A stretch of 64,000 nt of DNA from Asaia sp003994335 (GCF_037151175.1 NZ_JBBCOR010000011.1:58269-122268); one strand, 5' to 3'; positions 8,799 through 18,401 are shown, counted from the stretch's first letter. A program made the numbers and translations. The notes: generated by a model from the letters alone, not told the origin.

Positions 8799-9974
8799 AT
8801 GAAAAAGCATCTGAACATCGGTCTGATCGGGTCGGGTTTCATGGGGCAGGCCCATGCCGATGCGTATCGTCGCGCGGCCATGCTGTATCGCGATCTGCCT
8901 GCGATCCCCCATCTGGCCATGTTGGCCGACGCCACGCCGGAACTGGCGGAGCGCGCAGCCAGACGTTTCGGATTTGAGCGCTCGACCGGAGATTGGCGCG
9001 CTCTGGTCGATGATCCGGCGATCGACGTGGTAGATATTACCTCCCCCAACCTGTTCCACAAGGAAATGGCACTGGCGGCAATCGCCGCTGGCAAGCACGT
9101 CTATTGCGAGAAGCCGCTGGCACTCAGTGCAGCCGACGCAAGGGAGATGACCGAGGCTGCGCGCAAGGCCGGGGTGAAGACCATGGTGGCCTTCAACAAT
9201 ATCAAGACGCCCGCCGCACTCTACGCAAAACAGATCATCGATCGGGGTGATATCGGCCGACCCACGCGGTTCAGGGCCTGGTTCGATCAAGGGTTTTACA
9301 ACGATCCGACTCTGCCCTTCTCCTGGCGACTCAAAAGAAGCGAGGCGGGCTCGGGCGCTCTGGGGGATCTTGGCTCCCATGTGGTGGCGGTGGGCCAGTA
9401 TCTGATGGGAGATATCAGCGCGACCATCGCCCAGAGCCAGACCATGTTTCGGCAAAGGCCTGTACCTGATGGAGGCTCAGGCTATGGCGCCACTGCAGGA
9501 AAAGACGCGGTGTGGGCCGATGTGGAAAACGAGGACCAGATCCAGGCTCTGGTACAGTTTGCGAGTGGAGCGGGCGGAACGATCGAGGCGTCGCGTATCG
9601 CGGCGGGCAAGATCTTTGGTGTGTACTGGGAGGTGTCGGGAACCGAGGGCACGCTCATCATGGATGGCGAACGCTTCAATGAACTCAAGCTCTTTCGCGT
9701 TGCGGACGACAAGACCGACAGAGGGTTCCGCACCCTTCTGGTCGGGAGTCAGGTTCCCCAGTTTTCGGCCTTTTTCGGGTTCGATTGTGGCGGGGGCGGG
9801 CTCGGATATTTCGATGTGAAGGTCATCGAGATTCATGACCTGATCATGGGGATCATGCAGGACGAGACATGCTTTCCGGCTTTCGATTTCGGCCTGCGTA
9901 ACCAGCAGATCATGGATGCCATGGAAAATTCCCTGCACAGCCGACGCTGGGAGACCGTACCGCCGGGTGAATGA
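8799..9974 (+). CDS. Gfo/Idh/MocA-family oxidoreductase
   Basis: 391 residues from the ATG at 8799, 13 nt after iolE. The N-terminal Rossmann fold (IGLIGSGFMGQAHADAY, about 6-22) binds NAD(P). The family motif around the EKP lysine (GKHVYCEKPLALS, about 101-113) is intact. The C-terminal half is the alpha/beta oxidoreductase domain with ALGDLGSH. Such enzymes oxidise or reduce a sugar or cyclitol. Position suggests work on an inositol stereoisomer or keto-inositol together with IolE, but the substrate cannot be read from sequence. Confidence 0.87.
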   Translation: MKKHLNIGLIGSGFMGQAHADAYRRAAMLYRDLPAIPHLAMLADATPELAERAARRFGFERSTGDWRALVDDPAIDVVDITSPNLFHKEMALAAIAAGKHVYCEKPLALSAADAREMTEAARKAGVKTMVAFNNIKTPAALYAKQIIDRGDIGRPTRFRAWFDQGFYNDPTLPFSWRLKRSEAGSGALGDLGSHVVAVGQYLMGDISATIAQSQTMFRQRPVPDGGSGYGATAGKDAVWADVENEDQIQALVQFASGAGGTIEASRIAAGKIFGVYWEVSGTEGTLIMDGERFNELKLFRVADDKTDRGFRTLLVGSQVPQFSAFFGFDCGGGGLGYFDVKVIEIHDLIMGIMQDETCFPAFDFGLRNQQIMDAMENSLHSRRWETVPPGE

Positions 9975-10019
9975 GCTTGCCACCATGCGGTGACACGTCC
10001 CTTGGAAGGATCAGAAGCC

Positions 10020-11054
10020 ATGAGATTTCCTGTCAGCCTGCCTGAACCCGATTGCCTCGCCCCCTCCGCCATCCCTGCGCTCAGATGGGGCGTCATCGGG
10101 CCAGGCTGGATCGCGGAGCGGTTTGTTCAGTCGGTTCAGCGTTTCACCAACCAGAAAATCATGGGGATCGAATCCCGCGATGGCGCACGCGCGGCGGCGT
10201 TCGCACGACGCTTCGATATCCCCCACAGCTTCGACGGCGCCATGAGCGCTGATCCGCGGATCGATGCGCTCTACATTGCCACGCCCCATCCATTTCATTT
10301 CGAGATGGCACGCCGAGCGATTGAGGCGGGAAAGCCCGTTCTGGTGGAGAAGCCGCTTTGCGTGTCGGCGGCAGAAGCGCGCGAATTGGTCGAACTGGCG
10401 CGTGCGCGGCATGTCTTCCTGATGGAAGCATACTGGACAGATTTCCTGCCTAAATTTTCCGTCTTACGGAAAGTTCTCGCCGAGGGGCTCATCGGCGAGA
10501 TCGTTACCGTCATGGCCGATCACGGTGAGTTCTTTCCGCCTGAGCATCGTATCATGCGCGCTGATCTCGGTGGGGGACCGATGCTCGATCTGGGCACTTA
10601 TGTGATCGGACTGGCGACCGGCATTCTGGGGCGTCCCGATCAGGTCATGGCTCATAGCACACGAGCCGAGAGTGGCGTGGATGGTCAGACCGGCATGCTG
10701 TTTCAGTATCGTGGGGGAGCCCAGGCGGTGCTGCATACCAGCCTGTTGTCCCACACACCTTGCGGAGCCGTCATCGCAGGGCGTGAGGGCATGATCACCC
10801 TGGCCGGGAAATTCTATACTCCGGGTCCCTTTGTCTTGAGCGCGAATGATCCTAGCAGGACCCTCACATTCGACGAGCCGCGTTCCGCCTATGACGGTCT
10901 GCATTTTCAGGTCGAGCACATGGCCTGGTGTCTCGGCCAGGGCATGACGCAATCGCCCATTCGACCGCTCTCGGCTTCGCTCCTGGCATTGGAGACCATG
11001 GATCGCGCACGGGCGGCCGGTCACGCAACACGCGCAGATGCGCCATTCGCCTGA
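10020..11054 (+). CDS. Gfo/Idh/MocA-family oxidoreductase, dihydrodiol-dehydrogenase-like
   Basis: 344 residues from the ATG at 10020, preceded by GGAAGGA; a GTG 30 nt upstream would add ten residues. The Rossmann motif RWGVIGPGWIAERF (about 24-37) and VLVEKPLCVSAAEA supply the NAD(P) fold and catalytic lysine. MEAYWTDFLP and GGGPMLDLGTYVIG resemble the trans-dihydrodiol/xylose dehydrogenase branch. It is the third gene of the iolE run, 45 nt after the previous one. A sugar or cyclitol substrate is likely, but unknown. Confidence 0.85.
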   Translation: MRFPVSLPEPDCLAPSAIPALRWGVIGPGWIAERFVQSVQRFTNQKIMGIESRDGARAAAFARRFDIPHSFDGAMSADPRIDALYIATPHPFHFEMARRAIEAGKPVLVEKPLCVSAAEARELVELARARHVFLMEAYWTDFLPKFSVLRKVLAEGLIGEIVTVMADHGEFFPPEHRIMRADLGGGPMLDLGTYVIGLATGILGRPDQVMAHSTRAESGVDGQTGMLFQYRGGAQAVLHTSLLSHTPCGAVIAGREGMITLAGKFYTPGPFVLSANDPSRTLTFDEPRSAYDGLHFQVEHMAWCLGQGMTQSPIRPLSASLLALETMDRARAAGHATRADAPFA

Positions 11055-11072
11055 TAGAGGGAGGCGCTTCTC

Positions 11073-12074
11073 ATGGTTTCGATCGCCCTGTTCGGCGCTG
11101 GTCGTATCGGCCAGGTCCATGCCGATAATCTACTCTCGATGCCTGACATCACCTTGTCGGCTCTGGCCGATCCTGTGGCCTCTGAGGCGCGCGAGTCCTT
11201 GCTTGCGCGCAGCGGAGCGTCCCTGCGCGAGCCCGAGGCTATTTTTTCCGACCCTGATATCGACGCCTATGTCATCGCCAGTCCGACGGATACGCATGCA
11301 CGTTTCCTGCATCTTGCGGCCAGAACAGGAAAGCCGGTCTTCTGCGAGAAGCCTGTAAGCCTGGAATTTGCGCAAGTCGTTGAGACGGCCCGCATCATTC
11401 AGCACGCGGGTAGCCCGGTCATGCTGGGCTTTCAGCGTCGTTATGATCCGGAATTCATGCAACTGCGCCAGAGCATCGCTTCCGGGGAGGCCGGTCGTGC
11501 GCAGCATATCGTCATGCATACCAGGGATCCCGCGCCACCGCCGCTTGCCTATATCCAGTCCTCGGGCGGATTGTTCCGCGATCAGGCAATCCATGATTTC
11601 GACATGACCCGTTATCTGCTGGATGAGGAAATCGTCTCGGTTTCTGCCACGGGGGCCTGCCTGATTGACCCGGCAATCGGCGCGGCAGGAGATATCGACA
11701 CGGCGATGATCACCCTGCGCGCCAGCTCTGGCCGCCTGGTGCAGATGATCAATGCCCGCCATGCCGCGTTCGGCTATGATCAGCGGCTCGAAGTCGTCTG
11801 CGAAAGAGCCGTATTTACAATCAGGAATCATCCAGCAACCCAGATTGTCAGAGCCGACGCGCAAGGCTTTCTTACGGCGCCACCGGTGAGCAATTTCATC
11901 ACACGCTTTGCCAGTGCCTATCGCGCTGAGATGAAGGCGTTCCACGCCATGATCGTTTCAGGGGTCAAGCCTCTGGCCACGATGCGGGACGGTGTCGAGG
12001 CGCAGAGGCTCGCCGAAGCAGCGCTGTTATCAATGCAGGAGAACAGGCCTGTAACTGTGACGGAACTGGGGTGA
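11073..12074 (+). CDS. iolG: Inositol 2-dehydrogenase-like oxidoreductase
   Basis: 333 residues with GGGAGG ahead of the ATG. IALFGAGRIGQVHADNL is the NAD-binding site. KPVFCEKPVSLEF, GFQRRYDPEF and GLFRDQAIHDFDMTRYLL follow the inositol 2-dehydrogenase pattern, including the Asp/His pair near the substrate. IolG oxidises myo-inositol to 2-keto-myo-inositol, the substrate of IolE four genes upstream. It is the last gene of the run, followed by about 200 bp before a new unit. Related enzymes act on other cyclitols, so the exact substrate is open. Confidence 0.75.
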   Translation: MVSIALFGAGRIGQVHADNLLSMPDITLSALADPVASEARESLLARSGASLREPEAIFSDPDIDAYVIASPTDTHARFLHLAARTGKPVFCEKPVSLEFAQVVETARIIQHAGSPVMLGFQRRYDPEFMQLRQSIASGEAGRAQHIVMHTRDPAPPPLAYIQSSGGLFRDQAIHDFDMTRYLLDEEIVSVSATGACLIDPAIGAAGDIDTAMITLRASSGRLVQMINARHAAFGYDQRLEVVCERAVFTIRNHPATQIVRADAQGFLTAPPVSNFITRFASAYRAEMKAFHAMIVSGVKPLATMRDGVEAQRLAEAALLSMQENRPVTVTELG

Positions 12075-12271
12075 ACAGGAAATGCGTCCGCAGAGGCAGC
12101 TTGGTTGGCCCCCTGCCGGGCGCAGGTGCGCCCCCGGTCGGTCGGCCCTTCCGAGTATGGAGTTTCATGAATTTCAGGCATAGGCCCATGCTGAATTCAT
12201 GATCTAATCGGGTGCGTCCGGTCGAGGCTATGGTCCTTCACGTTCCACAGAAAGAGGGGGAGGGCCTGATC

Positions 12272-12607
12272 ATGGCTGAACCATCCACCACTGCACGTCA
12301 GGCGTTTGGCGATATCGCCCCGGACTTGGCCCGCTATACCGATACGTTGCTTTTCGATGAGGTATGGGCCCGGCCCGGCCTGTCTCAGCGCGATCGTTGC
12401 ATGGTCACCATAACCTGTCTGATTGCGCTTTATCGCGGCAATGAGCTCGGTTTTCATCTGCGCAAGGCTCTCGATACCGGTGTGACCCGGGAGGAAATCA
12501 TCGAGATCATCACCCATCTCGCATTTTATTCCGGCTGGCCCACAGCGTCTTCGGCTCTCGCGCTCGCCAGACAGATTTTCGAGGACAGGAAGGACGCAGC
12601 ATCATGA
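12272..12607 (+). CDS. Carboxymuconolactone decarboxylase family protein
   Basis: 111 residues from the ATG at 12272, behind a GGGGGAGGG stretch. SQRDRCMVTITCLIALYRGNELGFHLRKALDTGVTREEI has the all-helical CMD layout, but the CxxC of the AhpD group is absent, so peroxidase activity is not indicated. EIITHLAFYSGWPTASSAL is the typical second half. The stop overlaps the next gene's start (ATGA at 12604-12607), so it is translationally coupled to the short-chain dehydrogenase. Function is unknown beyond the family. Confidence 0.82.
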   Translation: MAEPSTTARQAFGDIAPDLARYTDTLLFDEVWARPGLSQRDRCMVTITCLIALYRGNELGFHLRKALDTGVTREEIIEIITHLAFYSGWPTASSALALARQIFEDRKDAAS

Positions 12608-13344
12608 GCGCACAGATTGCAGGGAAAGTGGTGGTTGTAACCGGCGCAAGCAGCGGGCTGGGCGAGGCGGTTGCGCGTCGTCTCGCGGCTGAAGGGGCAA
12701 AGCTCGTTCTGGGTGCGCGTCGTCTCGAACGTCTCGAGACACTCGCCGATGATCTGTCGATCGGGCGTGATGCCGTCAGGAAGACCGATGTCAGCGACAG
12801 CGCACAGGTGCAGGCGCTCGTCGATCACGCCATCGCCCTGCATGGGAGGGTGGACGTGCTGATCAACAATGCCGGACTCATGCCGCACTCTCCGCTCGAA
12901 AAGCGCCGTATCGAGGATTGGGATCGTATGATCGACGTCAATCTCAAGGGTACGCTCTATGGCATTGCCGCCGTCCTGCCCCAGATGCAGAAGCAGAAGA
13001 GCGGTCATATCATCAATGTCTCTTCCGTGGCGGGGCACAAGGTCGGGCCGGGCGGCGCTGTCTATTCAGCAACGAAGAGTGCGGTGCGCGTCGTGTCCGA
13101 AGGGCTGAGACAGGAAGTCAAACCCTATAATATCCGCACGACGATCATCTCCCCGGGGGCGGTCGCAACGGAACTCCCCAACAGCGTGACCGATGAGGAC
13201 ACGGCCCGCTCGATGAAGGAATTCTACGAGAATTATGCGATCCCGCCTGAATCCTTTGCGTCCTGCGTGGTGTTCGCCATGAGCCAGCCGGACGAGGTTG
13301 ATATCAACGAAATCCTCTTCCGCCCCACGGCACAGCAATACTGA
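12604..13344 (+). CDS. Short-chain dehydrogenase/reductase
   Basis: 246 residues. TGASSGLGEAVA (about 13-24) is the cofactor loop, NNAG (about 88) the structural motif, and NVSSVAG plus YSATK (about 153) give the Ser-Tyr-Lys active site. This is a classical SDR, probably NADP-linked given the Arg residues after the second strand (GARRLERL). It reduces or oxidises an alcohol/carbonyl pair; the substrate is not visible. It is coupled by overlap to the CMD-like gene and is convergent with the LysR gene 48 bp on. Confidence 0.9.
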   Translation: MSAQIAGKVVVVTGASSGLGEAVARRLAAEGAKLVLGARRLERLETLADDLSIGRDAVRKTDVSDSAQVQALVDHAIALHGRVDVLINNAGLMPHSPLEKRRIEDWDRMIDVNLKGTLYGIAAVLPQMQKQKSGHIINVSSVAGHKVGPGGAVYSATKSAVRVVSEGLRQEVKPYNIRTTIISPGAVATELPNSVTDEDTARSMKEFYENYAIPPESFASCVVFAMSQPDEVDINEILFRPTAQQY

Positions 13345-13392
13345 TCTCGGTCCCCCGATCCTCATTCCACGTTTGGGGCGATGGGGTGGGGA

Positions 13393-14286
13393 TCAGCCGC
13401 GATAGCGCAGGGCCTCGACGAGAATGCGAAACGCGGCCGAGGCATTGCGTCGGCTCGGGTAATAGAGATGGTAACCGGGGAAGGGGGGGCACCAATCCTC
13501 CAGCACGCGCACGAGCCTTCCAGCCGCCACATGGTCCATGATCTGGTCTTCCATCACGCAGGCAAGACCAAATCCATCGAGCGCGGCCTGGCGAAGCATG
13601 GCGGCGTTATTGATTGTCAGGGGGCCTTCAGGGCGTACGCGCAGACTGCGTCGTCCTTTTTCCAGTTCCCAGGCATAGATGGCGCCAGAACTGGACATGC
13701 GCAGCTTGAGGCACTGGTGGGCGGAAAGATCCTGCGGCGACCGTGGGCACGGGTAGCGTGCAAAATAGTCGGGCGCGCCCACGACCGCCATGCGTAGCGG
13801 CGGTCCAATCGGCACGGCGATCATATCCCGCGCGATCGTCTCCTCCAGCCTTACGCCCGCATCGAAGCGTTCTGCCACGATATCGGTCAGGCCGGAATCG
13901 ATGGCGAGTTCGACCTCGATATCGGGGTAATCCGGCAAGAGGCGTTTCAACGCGGGCCAGATCAGGGTCTGTGCAGCATGTTCGGAGGCGGTCAGTCTGA
14001 TCGTCCCTGACGGACGCTCGGAGAGTTCGCTCAGCGAGGCGATTTCACCCGCAATGCTGTCGAGCGCGGGAACCAGGGTCTGGAGCAGGCGCTCACCGGC
14101 CTCGGTTGCCGAGACGCGTCGCGTGGTGCGGGTCAGCAGGCGCACGCCAAGACGGGTTTCAAGGCGTCTGACGGTATGACTCAGGGCTGATTGCGAGGTG
14201 CCGAGCCGGGCCGCGGCGCGGGTGAAACTCTGCTCCTCCGCAACGGCAAGAAAGGCGTTCAGATCGACCAGCTCGTCGCGGCGCAT
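13393..14286 (-). CDS. LysR-family transcriptional regulator
   Basis: 297 residues from the ATG at 14286; an open frame continues further upstream but the helix-turn-helix starts here. DLNAFLAVAEEQSFTRAAARLGTSQSALSHTVRRLE is the N-terminal winged HTH, and the rest is the LysR effector domain. It is divergent from a small cupin gene (14399), with 112 bp between. LysR proteins commonly regulate the divergent gene, so the cupin and the aldo/keto reductase are the likely targets. The inducer is unknown. Confidence 0.9.
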   Translation of the reverse strand: MRRDELVDLNAFLAVAEEQSFTRAAARLGTSQSALSHTVRRLETRLGVRLLTRTTRRVSATEAGERLLQTLVPALDSIAGEIASLSELSERPSGTIRLTASEHAAQTLIWPALKRLLPDYPDIEVELAIDSGLTDIVAERFDAGVRLEETIARDMIAVPIGPPLRMAVVGAPDYFARYPCPRSPQDLSAHQCLKLRMSSSGAIYAWELEKGRRSLRVRPEGPLTINNAAMLRQAALDGFGLACVMEDQIMDHVAAGRLVRVLEDWCPPFPGYHLYYPSRRNASAAFRILVEALRYRG

Positions 14287-14398
14287 TGATGAATTCCCGA
14301 TATGGCTGCGTGCCGAATATAGGCGCTTATCGCAGAATGGCGAGAATGGTTTTGTAGGAAAAACGGCCCTTGGGGCCAGAGCAACAGGAGTGACGACG

Positions 14399-14788
14399 AT
14401 GAAAATCACACGCGCAGGAAGCACGGCCTCGGTTCAGGGCAAGGAAGAATGGTTCACTGGCAGGGTCCGCGTCGATGCGCCCTTTACCGGCAGTGGGGCG
14501 TTGGCCTGCGCCACGGTCACATTCGAGCCTGGCGCACGCACGGCATGGCACAGTCATCCGGCCGGGCAGACCATTCTCATCGTCTCCGGACTGGGATGGG
14601 TGCAGCGCGACGGTGAGGCAGTCAACGAAGTGCGTCCCGGTGATATCGTTTTTTTCGAACCGGGAGAAAAGCACTGGCATGGCGCTTCGAGCCAGTGCGC
14701 GATGAGCCATATCGCCATCACCGAGAGCGTGGAGGGTGTTTCGACCACCTGGCTGGAGAAGGTGAGCGACACGGAATACAGCCGCTGA
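14399..14788 (+). CDS. Small cupin-domain protein
   Basis: 129 residues, a single cupin barrel. GARTAWHSHPAGQTILIVSGLGWVQ is cupin motif 1 (two His and a Gln as metal ligands) and RPGDIVFFEPGEKHWHGAS is motif 2 with the later His. Proteins of this length next to LysR and aldo/keto reductase genes are common in proteobacteria and may be small oxygenases or isomerases, or quinone-stress proteins. The real reaction is unknown. It lies divergent from the LysR gene and 79 bp ahead of the aldo/keto reductase, perhaps in one transcript. Confidence 0.87.
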   Translation: MKITRAGSTASVQGKEEWFTGRVRVDAPFTGSGALACATVTFEPGARTAWHSHPAGQTILIVSGLGWVQRDGEAVNEVRPGDIVFFEPGEKHWHGASSQCAMSHIAITESVEGVSTTWLEKVSDTEYSR

Positions 14789-14867
14789 GCGCGACGCCGT
14801 AGCCAGCGATTAGAGAGGCCGGGTGCCCCGTGCCTCTCCCAAAGAACCCGTGAGACGGAGACAGGAC

Positions 14868-15851
14868 ATGGAACAGCGTATTCTGGGACAAGGCGGACTC
14901 GAGGTTTCGGCGCTCGGTCTGGGCTGCATGGGGCTCAGCTTCGGCTACGGGCCGGCCGAGGAGCATGACCGCGCCGTGGCTTTCCTGCGGGGGGCCTATG
15001 AACGTGGCGTGACGTTCTTCGACACGGCCGAGGCCTATGGGCCGGGAGACAATGAAACCCTGCTGGGTGAGGCGCTGGCGCCTTTTCGCAAGGAGGTGGT
15101 GATTGCCACCAAATTCGGGTTTCGCAACGGGCGTCCCGCTGATGGACTGGACAGCCACCCATCGCGCATCCGACAAGTGGCCGAGGAATCTCTCAAGCGC
15201 CTGCGTACCGATGTGATCGATCTGTTCTATCAGCATCGCGTCGATCCCGACGTGCCGATGGAAGACGTGGCCGGTGCCGTCAAGGAACTCATCTGGGAGG
15301 GCAAGGTCCGTCATTTCGGCCTGTCCGAAGCCGGGGCGGGGTCCATCCGCAAGGCGCATGCGGTGCAGCCCGTGGCGGCGCTGCAAAGCGAGTATTCGCT
15401 CTGGTGGCGCGAGCCGGAGCAGGAAATCCTGCCGCTGCTCGAGGAACTCGGGATTGGGTTCGTGCCGTTCAGCCCGCTGGGCAAGGGGTTCCTCACCGGC
15501 AAGATCGATACTGCCACGCAATTCAGCGACCAGGATTTTCGCAAGCGTGTGCCACGCTTTGCGCCTGAGGCGCTGGAGGCCAATCGCGCTCTGATCGCTC
15601 AGCTCGAAACCATTGCGGCTGAGCGTCAGGCTACGCCGGCACAGATCGCCCTGGCATGGTTGCTGGCGCAGAAACCCTGGATCGTGCCGATCCCCGGTAC
15701 ACGCAGTCTGACAAGGCTGGAGGAGAATCTGGGCGGTGCGGCCCATCCGCTCACCTCTGATGAGCGCATTGCGATCGATGAGGCTCTCGCCCGGATCGAT
15801 GTGGTGGGTGACCGCTACCCCGCCAGTCTCATGGCGCTGGTCGGGCGCTGA
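14868..15851 (+). CDS. Aldo/keto reductase
   Basis: 327 residues from the ATG at 14868 behind GGAGACAGG. The tetrad is visible: Asp and Tyr in FFDTAEAYG, Lys in VVIATKFGF, His in DLFYQHRVD. LGLGCMGLSFGYG and the C-terminal IPGTRSLTRLEENLGG (cofactor phosphate site) place it with the YajO/perakine-reductase-like aldo/keto reductases, which are NADPH-dependent. It reduces aldehydes or ketones; the substrate is unknown. It probably shares control with the cupin and LysR upstream. Confidence 0.92.
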   Translation: MEQRILGQGGLEVSALGLGCMGLSFGYGPAEEHDRAVAFLRGAYERGVTFFDTAEAYGPGDNETLLGEALAPFRKEVVIATKFGFRNGRPADGLDSHPSRIRQVAEESLKRLRTDVIDLFYQHRVDPDVPMEDVAGAVKELIWEGKVRHFGLSEAGAGSIRKAHAVQPVAALQSEYSLWWREPEQEILPLLEELGIGFVPFSPLGKGFLTGKIDTATQFSDQDFRKRVPRFAPEALEANRALIAQLETIAAERQATPAQIALAWLLAQKPWIVPIPGTRSLTRLEENLGGAAHPLTSDERIAIDEALARIDVVGDRYPASLMALVGR

Positions 15852-15862
15852 TTTTCTGTTCT

Positions 15863-15885
15863 CGGGACCGGGCATGCCGGTCCCG
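15863..15885. terminator. Strong hairpin between converging genes
   Basis: CGGGACCGG and CCGGTCCCG pair perfectly (9 bp) with a 5-nt loop, 12 bp after the aldo/keto reductase stop and 19 bp before the convergent TonB-receptor stop. No clear T-run follows on either strand, so it may act as a two-way barrier or an RNA-stabilising hairpin. Confidence 0.5.
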
Positions 15886-15903
15886 TCAGCGCAGGACCGG
15901 CGC

Positions 15904-18315
15904 TCAGAAATGCCCTGTGAACGTCAGGAAAAACTGTCTTGGCGCCTGCGGGTAGGCGGTGAACTGCTTGGAGGCGTTGGTGGCCAGAATGGTCGACCAG
16001 TTGCGCGTATTCGTCAGATTGGTGATCGTGAACTGAACGCTGGCATCGCGCAGAACCGGCAGATGATGCAGCGTGTAGCCGCTGCTGAAGCCGAACAGGG
16101 TCATGGGCGTGACCGAGAGATCGTTGAGATAGGTGGCATAGCGCCTGCCGATATAATCGCCCGTCAGCTGGGCATAAAACCCGTCATGACTATAGGCGAA
16201 GATGAACTTGTTCATCCATTCCGGCACCGCCACCACATATTTGCCCGCTGTTGCCACGACGGCACTGCCGGACTGGTAGTTATTGTCATAGGTCGAGCGG
16301 TTATAGGAGGCGGCGTCGTAGAGCGAGAGATGCCAGGGCAGATGCAGGGTGAATTCGGCATCGGCGCCATTGGTCGTCACGCCGCCCACATTTTCCAGAA
16401 GCGATGCCGCTCCGGTCAGGCTCGTGATCTGTGGCGAGGAACTGACCGTGAGCAGACGGTTTGAAAAATCCACATGGTAATAGGAAAGCTGGCCATCGAT
16501 GCTGAGGGCGGGCGAGCGGGTGAGCGGATGATTGAAACGCCAGCCCGTTTCATAGGTCCATGACGTCTCGGGGTGTCCCGTACGCCGGAAATTCTCGAAA
16601 CCGGCCTGGCTCGGGATGCCCCAGGGTGTGGCATAGCCATAGCCCAGCGCCTGATAGCCCCGCATGTTTTTTTGGATGTTGGCGAAGAGTTGGTCATGCG
16701 GCCCAATGCGCCAGACGGCTCCGAAGCTTGGCAGGAATGCCTCTGTCGCGTCGATCTGGCCGCCCGACGCCGTTGTCGAGCCAGCAGGAGACAGCGAGGC
16801 GGGGAGCCCCGGTACGGTGAGACGCCCATTGGTATATTGCAGGCTCGATTTGAACCCGGCCTGAAGACTCAGCGCCCGCGTGACGGCCCAGCGATCCTGG
16901 ATATGGGTCTGGAATGTGTTGGTCTGGAAATCATTGGCAAACTGGTTGATCAGCGGGTCAGTGGGTCTTTTGTACGGCGAGAGCGGGTTTGTCACCGAGA
17001 AGGGATACCAGCGCCGTTCGAACGTGTTCACATTGCGCTCATACCAGCCGCCAAGCTCGATTTCATGATGGCCCAGATGATAGGCGAGGGCCGTCATCGC
17101 GCCTTCACGCGTGATGCCGTATTCGGTGGTGCGATTGGTATAGCCGGACCCGCCGAACAGGCTGCGTATGTCCTGACCCGGATAATAGGCGGTCAGGATT
17201 TTCGAAATGCCGGAAGCGCCGATCGGCGTCGTGACCACACCCGCCGAGGCGTCCCGGTGGCCATAAACTGTCGTGGTGAGCGTCAGGCGGTCGGAAAAAT
17301 GGTGCTCGTCGCGAATATAGCCGAGGAAGTCCTGACGCAGCGCGGTGCTGGCGTAATCGCGGAAATTAAGCCCCGCTGCCTTGGGAGGCGCGCCACTGGC
17401 ATCGAGATACGCCATGGCCTGGTCGAGATCGGGATAGAAAGAGGGGCGTGTATAGAGCGTGGAGGGAAGCACCACGGCGTCTTCATTGCCCTCTGCCTTG
17501 TCCATCCAATCCAGATAGACCGTGATCCGATCGCGCCTGCCATCATGCAGGAACTTCAGGTTGACCTGCTGGCCGCCCTGATGCTCGTGATAATCCCAGG
17601 CACGGGCATCCTGACGCAGATAGCTGATATAGGCCCGGTTCTCATGGCCGAACGTCCCGGTATCAAGGCGCACGAAGGTGCGAAAGGCTGCATAGCTGCC
17701 GAAGCTCTGCGCGATCTGGCCGCCGCGCTGTTTCTGCGGATCGCTCGACAGGGTCTGGATCGTCCCTCCCAGATTGCTGGTCGAGGCCGTGCTCAGATCG
17801 CCCGCACCCGAGGAGAGAGAAACGCGCGAGACATTTTCGCTGGCGATGGCACGCTGGGGCGAGAGGCCATTATAGTTGTTATAGGTCTGATCGCCGAGAG
17901 GAATGCCGTCCATGGTGAAGCCGAGCTGGCTCTGCGCGAAACCGTGGATATAGAGTGCGGCGTTCTGTTCCGTCGCGCCCCACGGATCGGCCGTCGTATA
18001 GACCACGCCCGGCAGGATTTGCAGGGCCTGAAGCGGTGAGGTGCCCGGCAGTTGGCGGCTGATGGCGGTCTGACCCACGCTTAGCTGGGAGCGCGAGCGT
18101 TTCTCCGCGACGACGATGGACTCACTGTTCGTCTTCGCGACGGCGTCGGTCTCACGGAAAGCCGATGGCGCGCGGGGTGTGTGAGATGCTGGCTTTTTCG
18201 TCGCCTTGCCGGAGGGGGCAGAGGGCACGCTTTGTGCAAGCGCCCTCTCGCCGCGCGCGGAAAGGACGGCGAGCGCGATGCAGCAGGGCAGGGCAAGTCT
18301 GGATGGACGAAGCAT
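15904..18315 (-). CDS. TonB-dependent outer-membrane receptor
   Basis: 803 residues. A signal peptide (about 1-28, ending RALAQ) is followed by a low-complexity linker, and the plug domain (about 75-195; ISRQLPGTSPLQALQILPGV and LYIHGFAQSQLGFTMDGIPLG) is typical. The rest is a 22-strand barrel ending in the aromatic signature FLTFTGHF with terminal Phe, for BAM-dependent insertion. Such receptors import iron-siderophores, cobalamin or, in some bacteria, carbohydrates. No iron-uptake or cobalamin genes and no riboswitch are seen nearby, so the ligand is open. About 85 bp separate it from the HxlR gene on the same strand. Confidence 0.93.
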   Translation of the reverse strand: MLRPSRLALPCCIALAVLSARGERALAQSVPSAPSGKATKKPASHTPRAPSAFRETDAVAKTNSESIVVAEKRSRSQLSVGQTAISRQLPGTSPLQALQILPGVVYTTADPWGATEQNAALYIHGFAQSQLGFTMDGIPLGDQTYNNYNGLSPQRAIASENVSRVSLSSGAGDLSTASTSNLGGTIQTLSSDPQKQRGGQIAQSFGSYAAFRTFVRLDTGTFGHENRAYISYLRQDARAWDYHEHQGGQQVNLKFLHDGRRDRITVYLDWMDKAEGNEDAVVLPSTLYTRPSFYPDLDQAMAYLDASGAPPKAAGLNFRDYASTALRQDFLGYIRDEHHFSDRLTLTTTVYGHRDASAGVVTTPIGASGISKILTAYYPGQDIRSLFGGSGYTNRTTEYGITREGAMTALAYHLGHHEIELGGWYERNVNTFERRWYPFSVTNPLSPYKRPTDPLINQFANDFQTNTFQTHIQDRWAVTRALSLQAGFKSSLQYTNGRLTVPGLPASLSPAGSTTASGGQIDATEAFLPSFGAVWRIGPHDQLFANIQKNMRGYQALGYGYATPWGIPSQAGFENFRRTGHPETSWTYETGWRFNHPLTRSPALSIDGQLSYYHVDFSNRLLTVSSSPQITSLTGAASLLENVGGVTTNGADAEFTLHLPWHLSLYDAASYNRSTYDNNYQSGSAVVATAGKYVVAVPEWMNKFIFAYSHDGFYAQLTGDYIGRRYATYLNDLSVTPMTLFGFSSGYTLHHLPVLRDASVQFTITNLTNTRNWSTILATNASKQFTAYPQAPRQFFLTFTGHF

Positions 18316-18401
18316 GAAACGACAAGGCCCGGATCGTTGTGAAGGTCGAACGGGTCTTTATCGTTACGCGGGCAGAAACAATGTGAAACTTCCGAGAAAC
18401 C

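Noticed and set aside
16573..18039. 488-codon open frame on the plus strand
   Set aside because: Antisense to the TonB-dependent receptor; no domain, and typical of high-GC shadow frames.
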